Positions 20,065-30,369 of a stretch of 37,500 nucleotides of DNA are shown here, piece after piece. The notes below the pieces were generated by a model, which saw only the letters and a program-made list of their open reading frames with translations, did not search any database and was not told where the DNA came from. This DNA is from Cristatella mucedo (taxonomy: Eukaryota > Bryozoa > Phylactolaemata > Cristatellidae). The translations under genes were made by a program, and so were the position numbers. The stretch's first letter is position 1. Each line of letters starts with the position of its first letter. Location of the stretch: NCBI GenBank assembly GCA_009760855.2, contig WPIO01000119.1, positions 117,501 through 155,000 on the forward strand, given 5' to 3'.

Positions 20065-21450
20065 TTGGGCGCACAAGCCGACTGGCGCACAGCACGTCAG
20101 CACCATGCTGCGGCGGACGAGCGGAAAGCCCCCGGCGTCGTCGGCTGCGCGCGAATAAGCCAGCGCCATCACGGCGCGGGCCGGGGCGAGCCCTGGCCTG
20201 CTCTCGGCCCAGAGCAGGCCTGCCAGGTCAGGAAGGCCGCGTGGACGCGAGCGGCGCGCTTCAAAAACCCCGCCGCCGCGCCGCTTGCGATGGCGGCGGC
20301 TCGAGTAGCCGCCGCGCTAAGTACCGCCGACGCTGGCGCGGCACGTCTGCCGCGCGCCAGCCGAGCGCCAGTCGCGGCGGCGGCGGTCAAGAGCTGCGGG
20401 GACGCGCGATCGCCCGCTGGACGCGGCGGCTGCGGCGCGCGGGCGGCGTCGGCTTAATCGGCCCTGCGGTCGCTGTGCAAGCGTCCGCCGTCGCCCGACC
20501 GGCGGCCGCGTCGCGGCGGTGGCGCAGAGAGGCGCCTCGGCGCGGCGAGCCTCTGGAGGACGGCTCGCCGCGCTGAAAGTTTGACCGTGCAAGCGTCGCC
20601 GCCGGCGGTAGGGCGGCCGGGCGAAAGAGATGAGAGAGAGCGCGAGCGATCGCGCACGAGTGGCCATCGAGTCGAGCTAGCGCGCCGCTCTCCTAATGCT
20701 CTCTGCGAAGGCTGCGAGGGAGTCGGGCGGGTGTAATAGAGCGTCGTTTAACTCTGGCGCAACAACAATGCCATCGCGAGCGCCGCTAATGTGTTTACTT
20801 TCCACAATCCGAACGGTCAACGTAGCCTGGGGCGACCTGGCGGGCGACCGCCTTGCGCACCTGGCCAGCCGTTGCAGGAATGGCCGACGCGTGCGAGGCG
20901 CCCGCATCGGTCGAGCCGCGCTAACTGGCGTAAAGATCGTCGGCGAAGAAAGACGAGAAGAGACGCCTGCGGCGAACGGAGCGGACGCGGAGCTGGGGGG
21001 AAATGTCGCAAAAAATTCCTTAGGCCGCGGCGGCGGCGAGGAACGGCGTGGCCCCCGGGGGTTTTAAGCGGGCGGTAGCGGCGGCAAGCAGGTGGAGTCG
21101 GTGTCGGAGGAGGGCGCTCGCCGGAAGCGCTCCGCCTGCGAGCACTTCCGACGAGCTCTTCGACGTATGCCGCGAACGCTGACGGGCCGCAGCTCGCGGC
21201 ATTTCGACGGAGGGCTCGCTGCGGCGGCCGCGAGGCGGTAGCAATCAAGCTCCAGCGGCCGCTCGCTCGGTGCAGCGGCCGCCGTGGGCGCTCCGCTAAC
21301 AGCGCTGCTCCGCTGAGAGCGCTCGCGGAGCAAGGCAGGCGCGCTCGGACCGACGCAAGCGCTCCTCAGCTGCTCGCTTTATCTCAAGCGCCGAGCGGAC
21401 CGGACCGTTCGCACCGTCGCAGCGGAGGCGAGTGGCCGTTCCGCAAAATG
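20065..21450. other. CpG-rich block without an identifiable gene
   Basis: Very GC-rich and dense in CpG, like a CpG island or an unmethylated exon-rich block. ORFs of 60-143 codons overlap in most frames and are rich in Arg, Ala, Gly and Pro, as expected of GC-rich DNA. No domain, convincing start context or splice pair was recognised. Near 21,460-21,490 GGGCGCTTTATTGAATGTAC may be a scrap of a LINE-L tail. Confidence 0.45.
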
Positions 21451-21454
21451 AGTT

Positions 21455-23730
21455 ACGTGCGGGCGCTTTATTGAATGTACTACTGTGATCATGGTGATTG
21501 GAGGAGTTTTGCAATGTATCATCATGTAACGTATCTCCGTCTGTACTTGCACAAAGCCGCAAAGACTACGTGCATTGTGCAATGAAGAAGACTTTTCCAC
21601 GGCGAACTCAAAGCCCAGGGCGGCTTTCGGTATGCATGCGGTCTTAGCCATGTAAGCCTCGCTACAGCTGCAGCAATAGCTCTCTTTCCAGGCGCCGGCG
21701 CGGTCGCCGGCGTCCGGAAATTGCCGCTCCATTCGATGACTCATTTCGAGACAAATCGCGAGATATGACCGAGTTGGCGTGACTTGCCAGGTTAGTAATC
21801 ACTCTCGGTAGGTCCGTATGGCGTCGGCAGAACTCGGGGTCTATTACGCAAATCGTGAGAAAGAAATATCTCTAGCAAAGTTTTGCAAATGACTAGCATA
21901 TTTTACTTGAACCCGTGTAGCCCTTAATCGACGCGGGCTACGCGTACTAACTTAAGCTAATGCGGCCCAATCTAGTTTGCTATTAAAAAGGCCGAGTTAA
22001 GCAATCCGATGGCTCCATATTCCGAACGTCAGCTTCAATCGTTAAGGCAAAATAACTAATGAGTAGAGGACCGCGAAAATCAAGTTCTGCTGATTAAATT
22101 TACTCAGGTACGTTGCAATGCCACGCGATTAAGAACAACGAGGTGGGCCACTGACTTTGAACTGATAGCCGCTTGCACAGTTGCCGCGAAAAGCTCGGGG
22201 CTTATGAGCAGCGCGATACATATTTACAGCGAGGCAGTGAGATTTATATTGACTTACGACCTGGCCAGTATAGAAGGCCCGAGCCTGACCGCAGTCGCTC
22301 TCTGGGTATTATGGCCTGCTGATCGGCGAGTCCTAGCGCTAAGCGTTCTCTCCTGCTATCTCGTTAACGAGAATGCCGAAAGTCGCGTATCGTACCGGCT
22401 ATAACACAGGGGGGCAGTGGTTTTGGATACGCTTTCGCTAATTCGGGCTTGCTTTCAGCACAGCTTGCCATATTTTGAGCACCTCCCCATCACCATCTGG
22501 CTTATCGCGAGCGTCGTGTCTCTACGCATTGGATCCGGTGTGCCGCTACCCGTGCGGGTGAGGGCTGCGCCGAAATGGTACCGACGTCGGTAGAAAGACG
22601 CTTGCTGAGGACCATCCGCAGTCGTCTGTCGCTAGCCCTTTGCCTGCGGCTAATCTATAGGTGATGATTGTACGCGAAATGCGGAGTTACGCCTCAAAGC
22701 TCGGGGCTTCGCCGACATTCGTCGCGATTAGCAGAGACTGGCGCCACTACGAGGGCTGCCTTTGCGACCTCGCTCGGTTCGGACTTGGAAGCCGCCGCGC
22801 CCCGTGCGTAACCTTCTGCGCCAGAAACGGGAATTGTTCTTTTCTGTCTCCGTGCACTGCGTTCGGCCATGTTGCTTACAATGGCGGCCAGTGCGTCAGC
22901 TGAGGCGGACAACCAATGGGAGGCGCCGAGACGGCCAGTTTCGGAGGCATCGCGTGAGCAGATTATGCAAACGGAGCTTTGACGAGTCACTATCGGAGAT
23001 AGCGCACTTGCAGACGCGGAGGCTCTGATGTTATGGTTTTTGAATGCCAGGGTTGGGAAGGAGTCTCTGAAGAGTTCTTGAGATTGTCAACGGATATCAG
23101 GTTTGATTTTCCAGAGAGTAGTACGGCGGAATTGCATGGGAGTTTCGTCTAATGGATGTCGGCGGGTGAAAATAAGTTGCCGCGAGCCTACAGGATGTAG
23201 AAACTCCTGCTCAGCTCGTGTCGCAACTCAGCCCCAAATGCGATTGGGACTCCGAGCAGCCCGTAGGAGGTCGTCGCTAGGCTACAGCTAAGCTAGTAGA
23301 AGATGCGGAAGCCATTCTGCGTAACAGCAGCATCATAGAATTCCCCAGCGGAGGGCTATTTGAGAAAATTTATGGAATTAGGTACTTCCGCATTTGGCAG
23401 CGGGTGCCGAGAGCCCTGAAAATTGGGTCCTGGCTTAACCAGCGATAGCGAAGACGAGGTTAAATAGCAATCTGTGGATGGCAGCTCCGTCCACAGGGCG
23501 GCTTTCTTTCCAGCCGCCTGCATGCAGCGCAGGGGTGGAAGGGTTACAGTACACTACACTTAGTCAGGATGGGTGTGGGGGCAGGTGGGAGACTCGCAGA
23601 AGCCAATTTGAGCACGTTCGCTCGCTGCCTCACATTGCTGGTCCTATGCTGAGAAGGCCTCGCGAAACAGAGTTCGCAGGGCCCTAGACTCATAGCACCC
23701 AAAAATCGAGAATAACTCCACACAAAGTCG
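21455..23730. other. Unassigned stretch upstream of the Gypsy fragment
   Basis: No recognised domain. The part from about 22.6 kb could be older gag-pol sequence of the same Gypsy element, since it has the same orientation and abuts it, but no motif proves this. A 121-codon minus ORF (21,379-21,744) is noted but unsupported. Confidence 0.35.
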
Positions 23731-23732
23731 CC

Positions 23733-23990
23733 GATGGTAGTGTAAAACGAGGGGTCGTGGAAAAATTGTCGAGCCCTTGGTTCACACCTGCGACGTTAGT
23801 TAAGAAGGATACGAGATGCCGTGTGGCCTTTAGAGGTGTGATTAACATAACGATGAAAATTGCGTATCTGCCGCCACCGATTGATAATGCCCTGGATTCG
23901 CTATCAGGTGCCGACCGGTTCCCCTACGCCTGACTTAACGTATAGGTATCGCACCGGAAGAACCGGAAGCGGTTGTCACTCAAGCTTGCA
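23733..23990 (+). mobile_element. Ty3/Gypsy reverse-transcriptase fragment
   Basis: In one frame, open from 23,751 to the TGA at 23,931, the protein reads GVVEKLSSPWFTPATLVKKD. Then follow RVAFRGVIN and AYLPPPIDNALDSLSGADRF. These match the N-terminal RT blocks of Ty3/Gypsy polymerases: GVIEPS.SPW.SPVVLVKKKD, RFCVDYR.LN and AYPLPRIDD.LD.L.GA..FS. After the TGA, LNV corresponds to the LDLxSGY block and a second stop follows (23,943). The YxDD active site is missing because the sequence gives way to a SINE. A dead relic; elements of this group copy themselves through an LTR-flanked RNA. Confidence 0.82.
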
Positions 23991-24062
23991 GTGCTGCAGG
24001 ACTCGAACTCACAACTTCGGAGGTCAACATCGAGCACCATACCGCTAAGCTAAGTAACGCCG
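23980..24062 (-). mobile_element. SINE-B head, minus orientation, 3'-truncated
   Basis: On the minus strand: TTACTTAGCTTAGCGGTATG (A-box TTAGCTTAGCGG), then GTTGTGAGTTCGAGTCCTGC (B-box), then GCACTGCAAG, where it stops. The Pol III head is the best preserved of the SINE-B copies, but the body is absent. It lies back to back with SINE-A. Confidence 0.78.
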
Positions 24063-24063
24063 A

Positions 24064-24207
24064 GCTGGTTTGGTCTAGCGGTTAAAATGCTCGCCCCTAC
24101 CAAGGTTTGACTGAGGTCGTGGGCTCGAGCCCCAAGGCATATGTGAAGCGCCTGAATAGAGATTAAGTTTTCTTGGGGCGCTATATAAATGAATTCTATT
24201 TATTTTA
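24064..24207 (+). mobile_element. SINE-A copy, most complete
   Basis: The head TGGTCTAGCGGTTAAAATG contains a consensus A-box. Next come GCTCGCCCCTACCAAGG, GGTCGTGGGCTCGAGCCCC (B-box), and the tail GTGAAGCGCCTGAATAGAGA, TTAAGTTTTCTTGGGGCGCT, ATATAAATGAATTC. A- and B-box spacing suits Pol III. The tail keeps the hairpin shared with LINE-L. It is the best type copy for the family in this window. Confidence 0.9.
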
Positions 24208-24638
24208 AGATCCAGGGTCAGCGACCGGCCTCCCCGCAATTTGGCGGTAGGACTATGGCTCTCCTTCCTTTTCTAAAAAATACGGAGCGCAACGAGAGCA
24301 CTTTCAGCGAAAGCAACAGCAATAGCAGCAGCAGCACTGCCTGCTTTTGTACCTGCCTTAATCTGCCTACCCTAAATCGAGCCTGCGAGCCAACGAGAAA
24401 TTGTCGCACGTCAGCGCCTCGAGCCACGCCAGTAATTACTGCGGCAGTTTCCGTAGGCTACGGCACCCGACACATCTTCGTGCAGCGCATGCATTACCGT
24501 GCGTGCATTACCAAACTCTCCTCGGCCGAAATATTGGTGCGGACCAGCCGGCTGAAGGCACGCGACTTGAATTCATCCGCTCGCGATGCTCTAGTCTCTG
24601 TAACCCCAGCCGTCATTTCTAACGTACGCTGCCGAATA

Positions 24639-24644
24639 TGTATG

Positions 24645-24715
<71 letters not shown>

Positions 24716-24797
24716 GTGTGTAAGCGTGTGTGCGTGTGTGTGTGTAAGCGTGTGTACGTGTGTGTGTAAGCGTGTGTACGTGTGTGTATGTGTGCGC

Positions 24798-24848
<51 letters not shown>

Positions 24849-24870
24849 CGTGTGTGCGTGTACGCGCGAT
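24639..24870. repeat. (AT)n-(GT)n tract with GTAAGCGTGTGTRC units
   Basis: Starts ATGTATGTATATATATAT, then a pure (GT)n, then three units of TGTAAGCGTGTGTGC/TACG, then GCGCGCGTG and another (GT)n. It is almost fully alternating purine-pyrimidine over about 230 bp. The 260-, 198- and 129-codon ORFs through it are repeat artefacts. Confidence 0.98.
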
Positions 24871-25344
24871 CGTGTGCGTGTAGGAGCAACCTACTCCGCT
24901 CAGCAGAAGTTCCACCCACCGAAAGCATGCTACACGCCGACAGAGACGTTTCCGGAAACGACACGTCGTGAACCGCACAATTTCGGCTTTCTGGCCATCG
25001 CTTGGCATTCGACATGAGTTTCCTGTATACGGTTGGCCTAGGACCCAGTGGAGAAAGACGCACGGCTGAATTAGGAGGACGGTCTACCAACCAAAATCTG
25101 GCGGCGGGGAGGGGGAGTGCGGATGGGGGAGTCCGGCGGCTGTGCGTGAGTCACACACGCAGTCGAGCCGGATGCCGGGATGCTCAGAGCCTTCAGCAAT
25201 AGCGGTCTTCCCTCAAATGGCAAAGCGACCGCTAATGCGTCTGGTCCCTCGTGGGGACCCGAGGGCCGTCGAGGAAGCCCCACAGACCGCTCTGCTGGGC
25301 ATGCAAAAGCCGACCCCCTGCGAAGAGTAGAACCCCTCCACCCA

Positions 25345-25373
25345 CCCCCCCCCCCCCCGCGAGCAGTAGAGGC

Positions 25374-25454
<81 letters not shown>
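25345..25454. repeat. C14 run followed by (GA)n
   Basis: Fourteen C at 25,345-25,358, then GCGAGCAGTAGAGGCTG, then about 39 GA units (25,376-25,454). Confidence 0.99.
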
Positions 25455-25457
<3 letters not shown>

Positions 25458-25531
25458 CGCTGCCCAAATCGTGCACCCCACGACGTCCGCCAACTGACAC
25501 ACCAGCTTCGCTTGAAGCCTCGGAGTTTTCA

Positions 25532-25680
25532 TAGCACCGCGCTAGCAGGCCATTGTTGCCGTCTCTGTTATCAGTATTTCCGATACCGCTTAAGAGCCCG
25601 GTGTAGCACCACGCTAGCATGCTATTGATGCCGTCTCCGTTTTCAGTATTTCCGATACCGCTTCGCTTTAGAGCCCGGTG
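25532..25680. repeat. Tandem duplication, units of 72 and 77 bp
   Basis: Both units start TAGCACC(G/A)CGCTAGCA, contain TCAGTATTTCCGATACCGCT, and end AGAGCCCGGTG. The second unit has a five-base insertion (CGCTT) before the end. They abut exactly at 25,603/25,604. Confidence 0.95.
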
Positions 25681-26180
25681 AACGTCAAGTCCGGCCCCCG
25701 GCGCCTGTCAAAATGGCATGCTAATACGGGTGGGTGTACGCGTACATGCGGTGCCCCCAGCTGCTGTCCAGCTGAACGTGGCCCCAAGCGGCTATGCCGA
25801 CGACGGTATTTCCATCAAAGTGAAACTTGGGTAATGTGACTGACATTGCATAGACGTCAATAACACTATTATGTTCTACCGCCGAATACAGCACCCGGGG
25901 CTCAAAATATTTCCAGCACCCGCCTCGAATGGCGACAGACTAGCCTTCCTTATAGTAAAATACTTTAAAGTTCGATGGATTTAAAAGCCGATTTTATCCA
26001 GCGGCAGAGCAACCTACGTTACTATCTCTTCCGCTGGCTGCGGGCAATATAGAGAGTGGCCGGCTGCAATAGTCGAACCCTCCACCGGAGTCACGAAGTG
26101 CGAGAGCACCTTCTGACCGAGGTAAGACCCGGGGGCTTACAGGGCGCCCCCGCGTTGATTTATTGGGTTCAGAAGCCCGC

Positions 26181-26287
<107 letters not shown>

Positions 26288-26476
26288 ATAATTTCGGCGT
26301 AGCTGTGAGTATCGAGTACTTAACTTCTTGGAAGGTCGGCGGAGACGGACGGTGCGCAGTGAAGTGAAACGGTGGCACCAGCTAAACCAGCCAGGTTATG
26401 ACTGAAAAAATCATTATTCGCGATTATGCGATTATTCGTCTGATTAGGAGGAAACCGAAGGATTCTGATTAGCCTC

Positions 26477-26618
26477 TGGCTTGGTCCAATGTTTAAGGTG
26501 CTCGCCCCGACCAATGTCAGGCCGAGGTCGTGGGCTCAAGCCCCGTGGCGTACGTGAAGCGTCTGAATAGAGATTAAGTTCTCTTAGGGTGAAATACAAA
26601 TGGATCATATTATTTTAT
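26477..26618 (+). mobile_element. SINE-A copy
   Basis: Head CTTGGTCCAATGTTTAAGGT (mutated A-box), CTCGCCCCGACCAATGTCAG, B-box GGTCGTGGGCTCAAGCCCC. Tail GTGAAGCGTCTGAATAGAGA, TTAAGTTCTCTTAGGGTGAA, ATACAAATGGATC. It ends about 24 bp before a TATA box. Confidence 0.87.
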
Positions 26619-26641
26619 TCGATAATCTGCCGCCGAAGCCA

Positions 26642-26649
26642 TATAAAAG
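26642..26649 (+). promoter_or_regulatory. TATA box, candidate Pol II core promoter
   Basis: TATAAAAG is a full consensus TATA box. Transcription from it would start near 26,670-26,680. About 130 bases further on lies an ATG (26,804) opening MDTDLYAK, followed at once by a splice-donor-like AAG/GTATGAG (junction 26,827/26,828). That arrangement resembles a first exon, but the coding part is only eight codons and no downstream exon was found. It could also be a chance TATA box beside the SINE. Confidence 0.35.
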
Positions 26650-27221
26650 CCGGCACCCTGAGCTTGGCAGGCTATTAGGATTCCAGACTCTGCAACTGCA
26701 TTGCAGCTGATTTGAGCTGTAGACCACCGAACCGCCGGTGTAGCCATTGCCACTGTTGAACGCCTATAACCTTCTGCTGCTGTCAAATAGACCAGTCTAC
26801 GCTATGGATACGGACTTATATGCTAAGGTATGAGCGCTGTTCGTCGCTGGTGCGTTCCTGCTACTGCTGGCATACCAGCGCGCATTAGTGCAGCACCTTC
26901 AAATAGCTAGCCGTGCTACAAGGTCAGGCGTCGCCTGTGCTCGTCGCACGTCGGCGGAGACTAGCGCCGTTACGAGCGCCGCTACAGTTAAACCTCGGCG
27001 CGCAGCAGACCAGAAGAGTTCTCACGGAGATGGACCAGCCCGCCCCCGCGCGCAGCCGCGCCCGAAGCCACAAGGGCGACGCCCGCAGCGGAAGAATGCT
27101 GGCGCCATGACGCTCCCAGAAACCTCGACGGATTTGCGGTCGGGTTGAGGTCAAGTACGACTGCACGTTACATTGCGCTTTATTAATGAAAACAATCGCA
27201 CACCGTCGGTGTATGCTTCGC

Positions 27222-27312
27222 GACCTAAGAGGTAGCAGGCTCGAGCCTTACCTATAAAGTGCCTGGATGGAGATTCAGATTTACTTAGCCGCTAGACCAA
27301 TGAACTACATCG
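27222..27312 (+). mobile_element. SINE-A copy, degenerate and 5'-truncated
   Basis: B-box region GGTAGCAGGCTCGAGCCTTA, then tail AAAGTGCCTGGATGGAGATT and GCCGCTAGACCAATGAACTA. The hairpin is largely lost. Confidence 0.6.
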
Positions 27313-27334
27313 CTTAGTATCTTTTAAACTTCAA

Positions 27335-27815
27335 GTCGTGGGATTAGGTGACGTCGGCCGGCAGTGAGTTGCCGGCTTGGGAAGTATGGGAACTCGAGCG
27401 CGTCTGCTCGAGCATGGACGCCGAAAGATTAGATGTTGATTAGAGGGGCAAAGCTGAACGACTTCGGTCAGAAGACGGGGTGGGTGGGTGTTAGGAAGAC
27501 TACCGCAGTTGGTTGGCAAGTCTTTCCGATAGGCAGGCTTGCGAGACAGGTGAGAGCTTGAGAATGAAGGGACCTAGACGTGAGAGACTGAGCAAGCGAA
27601 GTCAATATGCAGCAAGTCGGCGGCGAGAAGTGGTGCAGGCCAGCGCAGGTCGGCGAGAAGTGGTGCAATGCGCTAGTTGCGACGTTCGCCGCAGATAAGC
27701 CTGGCTGCCGCGCTGTGTAATGACAGCAAGCATCTTACTGTACAGGCAGGAAGTCCTGCGAGCGGCGAGCTTCAGAAATTTAGACGGAGTGTCGCGAATG
27801 CGTGGCAGCAGAAAC
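27335..27815 (-). mobile_element. LINE-L RT C-terminal fragment, GC-rich copy
   Basis: Colinear with the 33.3-34.5 kb copy on the same strand. Shared plus-strand blocks: GCAGTGAGTTGCCGGCTTGG; GAATGAAGGGACCTAGACGT; GCGCAGGTCGGCGAGAAGTG; GTGTCGCGAATGCGTGGC. The segment GTCGGCGAGAAGTGGTGCA is present twice in tandem (about 27,617-27,668, the first with an extra GGC). Frameshifted, not coding; no tail is visible at its left edge. Confidence 0.7.
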
Positions 27816-27819
27816 CGAC

Positions 27820-28990
27820 GCGGCGACGCAACGGCCAAAGAACTAGCGACTAGCGGCTGCTGGCGGAAGTGTAAGGACAGACGCTGGGCAGAGCGCGAGA
27901 GAGCAGGAGAAGGAGCGGGAGGAGAACGCGTAAGCGGACGCGAGCAGCTCGCAGCGAGTGCAGGCGGCACGTGAGTGAGAGATAAGAAATAGATGGCCGA
28001 GGGAGGGAGGGGGGAGAGAGAAGCCCGCTCTCAGCCCGCTGCTACGCTGGGAGGGCAACGAAGCTTCGAGAGCAGGCGTTAGCGTCCCTATTTAGAGAAG
28101 AAATTGACTCTCTGCGCCTCTGTCCGAGAGGCGGCCGCTCGTGCGGCGGCGCAGACGCATCAGTAGGTATCGCGATAAGGAGAGCTCTTTGTCGCCTGTG
28201 GCGTACAATTGATAATGGTCGCTTCGGTGCTGCGAACCGCGAGAAATGATAGTAGCGGCGAGCGCCGCGCGCGCTCGTCCGAGCTCGCACCTGCGCCCCC
28301 TAGGGCGCCGCGGAATGTAGTCGAAAAGCGGAGCGCCCGGCGGCACTGACGCCGCGCGAAAGCGAGCGAGCTGGCCGTGCGACCTACGCGGCGATCCGGC
28401 CGGCCGCAGCGCGGGCCGGCTCTTTCGCCGCACCGCGCCGCGCTGCCTCACAGGCGATGCCAGGGCAGCAGCCGACGCGGATGTTTCGCCCGCGCCTTCG
28501 GGCCGCGAGCTGCCCATAAAGCTGCAAATACGGCGTCTCCTCGCAGTCTTCGATAGCCTCGGCGACGAAAGCGCGAATCGGACCGCGAGCGAGGAGCGCT
28601 CGCTGCCTCATCTCGAGTGGCATCGGGCACGCGCGCGCTCGAGCGGCCGGCCGGCCGGCCGAAGCACCGCGTGGCAGCACGGCGCCTCCACTCAAGCAAG
28701 TTCTTGAAAAGGAGCGGAAAAGTGGAAGCGCCAGTGTACCCAGCGACGCTGCGGTGACGCTGGAGCGAGCGACGCGGCGACTGCTGCGTAGCCTCGACTC
28801 GATCGTCTGCCGCGAGCCTTCGGCGAGAGCGACTCGTAATAGAGCGGTTGGGGTATACGAGCGAAGGGAGAAGGGTGGCACAGGGGTGGAAAGCCCGGAG
28901 AGGGAAGGGAGAGCGGCAGGAGGGCAGCGGAAGAAGCGAAGCCGCATCCGGCATCGAGACGCAGCGCGGCGAGACTCGTCGCGCTGCTGC
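27820..28990. other. CpG-rich block, unproven minus-strand ORF
   Basis: From about 28.1 kb the sequence is CpG-rich. A minus-strand frame (28,384-29,193) is open for 269 codons. Its first part translates an (ATT)n-type repeat into poly-Ile, and its last part contains AFVAEAIEDCEETPYLQLYG. No domain was recognised, an overlapping 168-codon ORF exists in another frame, and GC-rich DNA gives such ORFs by chance. I do not call a gene, though a CpG-island promoter is possible. Confidence 0.4.
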
Positions 28991-29059
28991 GTCGCGGTCA
29001 CATGACCTGCAGCCCGACGGAGCCGAGCTACGGCCGCGACGTACGAAGGCGGAATTATT

Positions 29060-29112
29060 GTAACGATAATAATAATGATAACAACAATAATACTAGTAAT
29101 TATAATGATAAA
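29060..29112. repeat. (AAT)n-like degenerate triplet tract
   Basis: TAACGATAATAATAATGATAA-type repeats. It could be a decayed LINE or SINE tail in minus orientation, but no hairpin sequence remains beside it. Confidence 0.75.
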
Positions 29113-29687
29113 CCGTTTGTGGAGCAAATAGTTTGTAAGCTGACGCTCTGACACCGCGCACGCGCCCGTACAGAAACAACAAAAGGCAGACACCTATGAG
29201 GGCTTCCACACTGATGTATTTCGTCAACGCTCGCAGCGTTACACCGCTCAGCCGCTCTCCTCTCTGTCATGTTTCCTACTATCACCTCCGGTCCCGGCAG
29301 TGACTCACCCTGGTAAAACATCAACTCATTCCACCATAATCCCATGTAACCCATAAGCCAATACAACCATAGACTCGCAGTAAACCCTAAAACCCAAGCA
29401 CCCTCGAAGAACTACATCTTTCTCAGGACACTTCCAGAAACGGCAGCCGGGAGGCGGCCGCCGCAGCCGGCAATCCGTCGCCGCCGCTGACGTCGTCGGG
29501 TGAACGCAGTCTGGACAATCGCTACAGGGTTGGCGCTGCTGGCGGCCACTCGACGGCTCAGCGGACCGGTCCCTGCGGCGGGCACTCGCCGATACTCTTA
29601 GCCGCGCGCGCGCCGCCCGTCTAACCACCACCTCCTCTCCTTCCTCCCCACCCTCCCCCCACCCCGAGGTGGCCTGGCAGCTCGGAG

Positions 29688-29842
29688 ATGGCGAGCATAG
29701 CCACGACACGCGGTGGCGGCGACGACGAGTTCGCGCTCGGCCGAGCTGAGCTTAGCGCATGCGTCGAGCAGCTCGACCGCTTCGTTGCGACATCGCCTCG
29801 CTTCTGGCTACAGCTGCAGACGCTGCTGGCGCGGCTCGCTGG
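29688..29842 (+). CDS. Candidate short coding exon ending at a GT splice donor
   Basis: An ATG in good context (G at -3, G at +4) opens 51 codons. The protein begins MASIATTRGGGDDEFALGRA and ends with an amphipathic stretch, RFVATSPRFWLQLQTLLARL. The frame then meets GG/GTGAGAC, a good splice donor (junction 29,842/29,843), leaving a split codon; without splicing a TGA follows three bases later. A pyrimidine-rich tract with CAG (29,679-29,680) precedes the ATG, so it could be a first coding exon or an internal one. It lies in a CpG-rich block. I do not recognise the protein and found no next exon. A minus-strand ORF of 127 codons overlaps the upstream side. Confidence 0.3.
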
Positions 29843-30369
29843 GTGAGACTGGGAGAATCGTGGCGAGAACCGGGCCGGCTATCCGGCGTCCTCGGCTCTC
29901 TTTCTTCCTTGACCCCATTTGCCAGCCACACCGAAAGCCCGGAGGAACAGTCCCGTGGGATCTTGCAGACCATGCGCACGTGTAGGCGGCCGCGAGGCCC
30001 TGCGGAATTAGCCGGCGCTCTGTGAGCTCACCGGTGGGCTGCTCGCAATTATTGGCTTCAGCTTAGGCCTTCGCCGTAAGAAGTTCGCTCGGCTTTGAGG
30101 GAAGCGGTGCTCGTTGAAGACGCTACGACTGGCCTAGTTCGTGACGTCGTAGCCAGGGTCGGTGGCATAAGCGTCAGTTTGCTTCACCTCCTACTCGTGC
30201 TGATTCTCGACTCGGCACGCGCCTGCGCCTGCAGACGTCGCCGCCGAAGAATAATGGCGGCCCCCACTGGAAGCCGCCTCTAGGAAGCGTGTCAATAAGT
30301 CAGCGATTACATTTAGAGTCGCCGTGCCTAAACTCACGGAGGACATATAACAGGAAAAGAGCTATTTAG

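Noticed and set aside
19771-20457. 228-codon plus-strand ORF
   Set aside because: It reads through the whole SINE-A copy at 19.93-20.06 kb and consists otherwise of Ala/Arg/Gly-rich GC-driven sequence.
24001-24062. Possible tRNA gene on the minus strand
   Set aside because: Same SINE-B head; acceptor stem not paired and family body partly present in other copies.
24189-25090. 260- and 198-codon ORFs (Cys-Val and His-Thr repeats)
   Set aside because: Translations of the (GT)n tract joined to a SINE-A tail.
28384-29193. 269-codon minus-strand ORF
   Set aside because: The N-terminal part is a translated triplet repeat (poly-Ile/Val); a second frame is open for 168 codons over the same DNA; no domain. 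A short downstream part could still be an exon, but nothing proves it.
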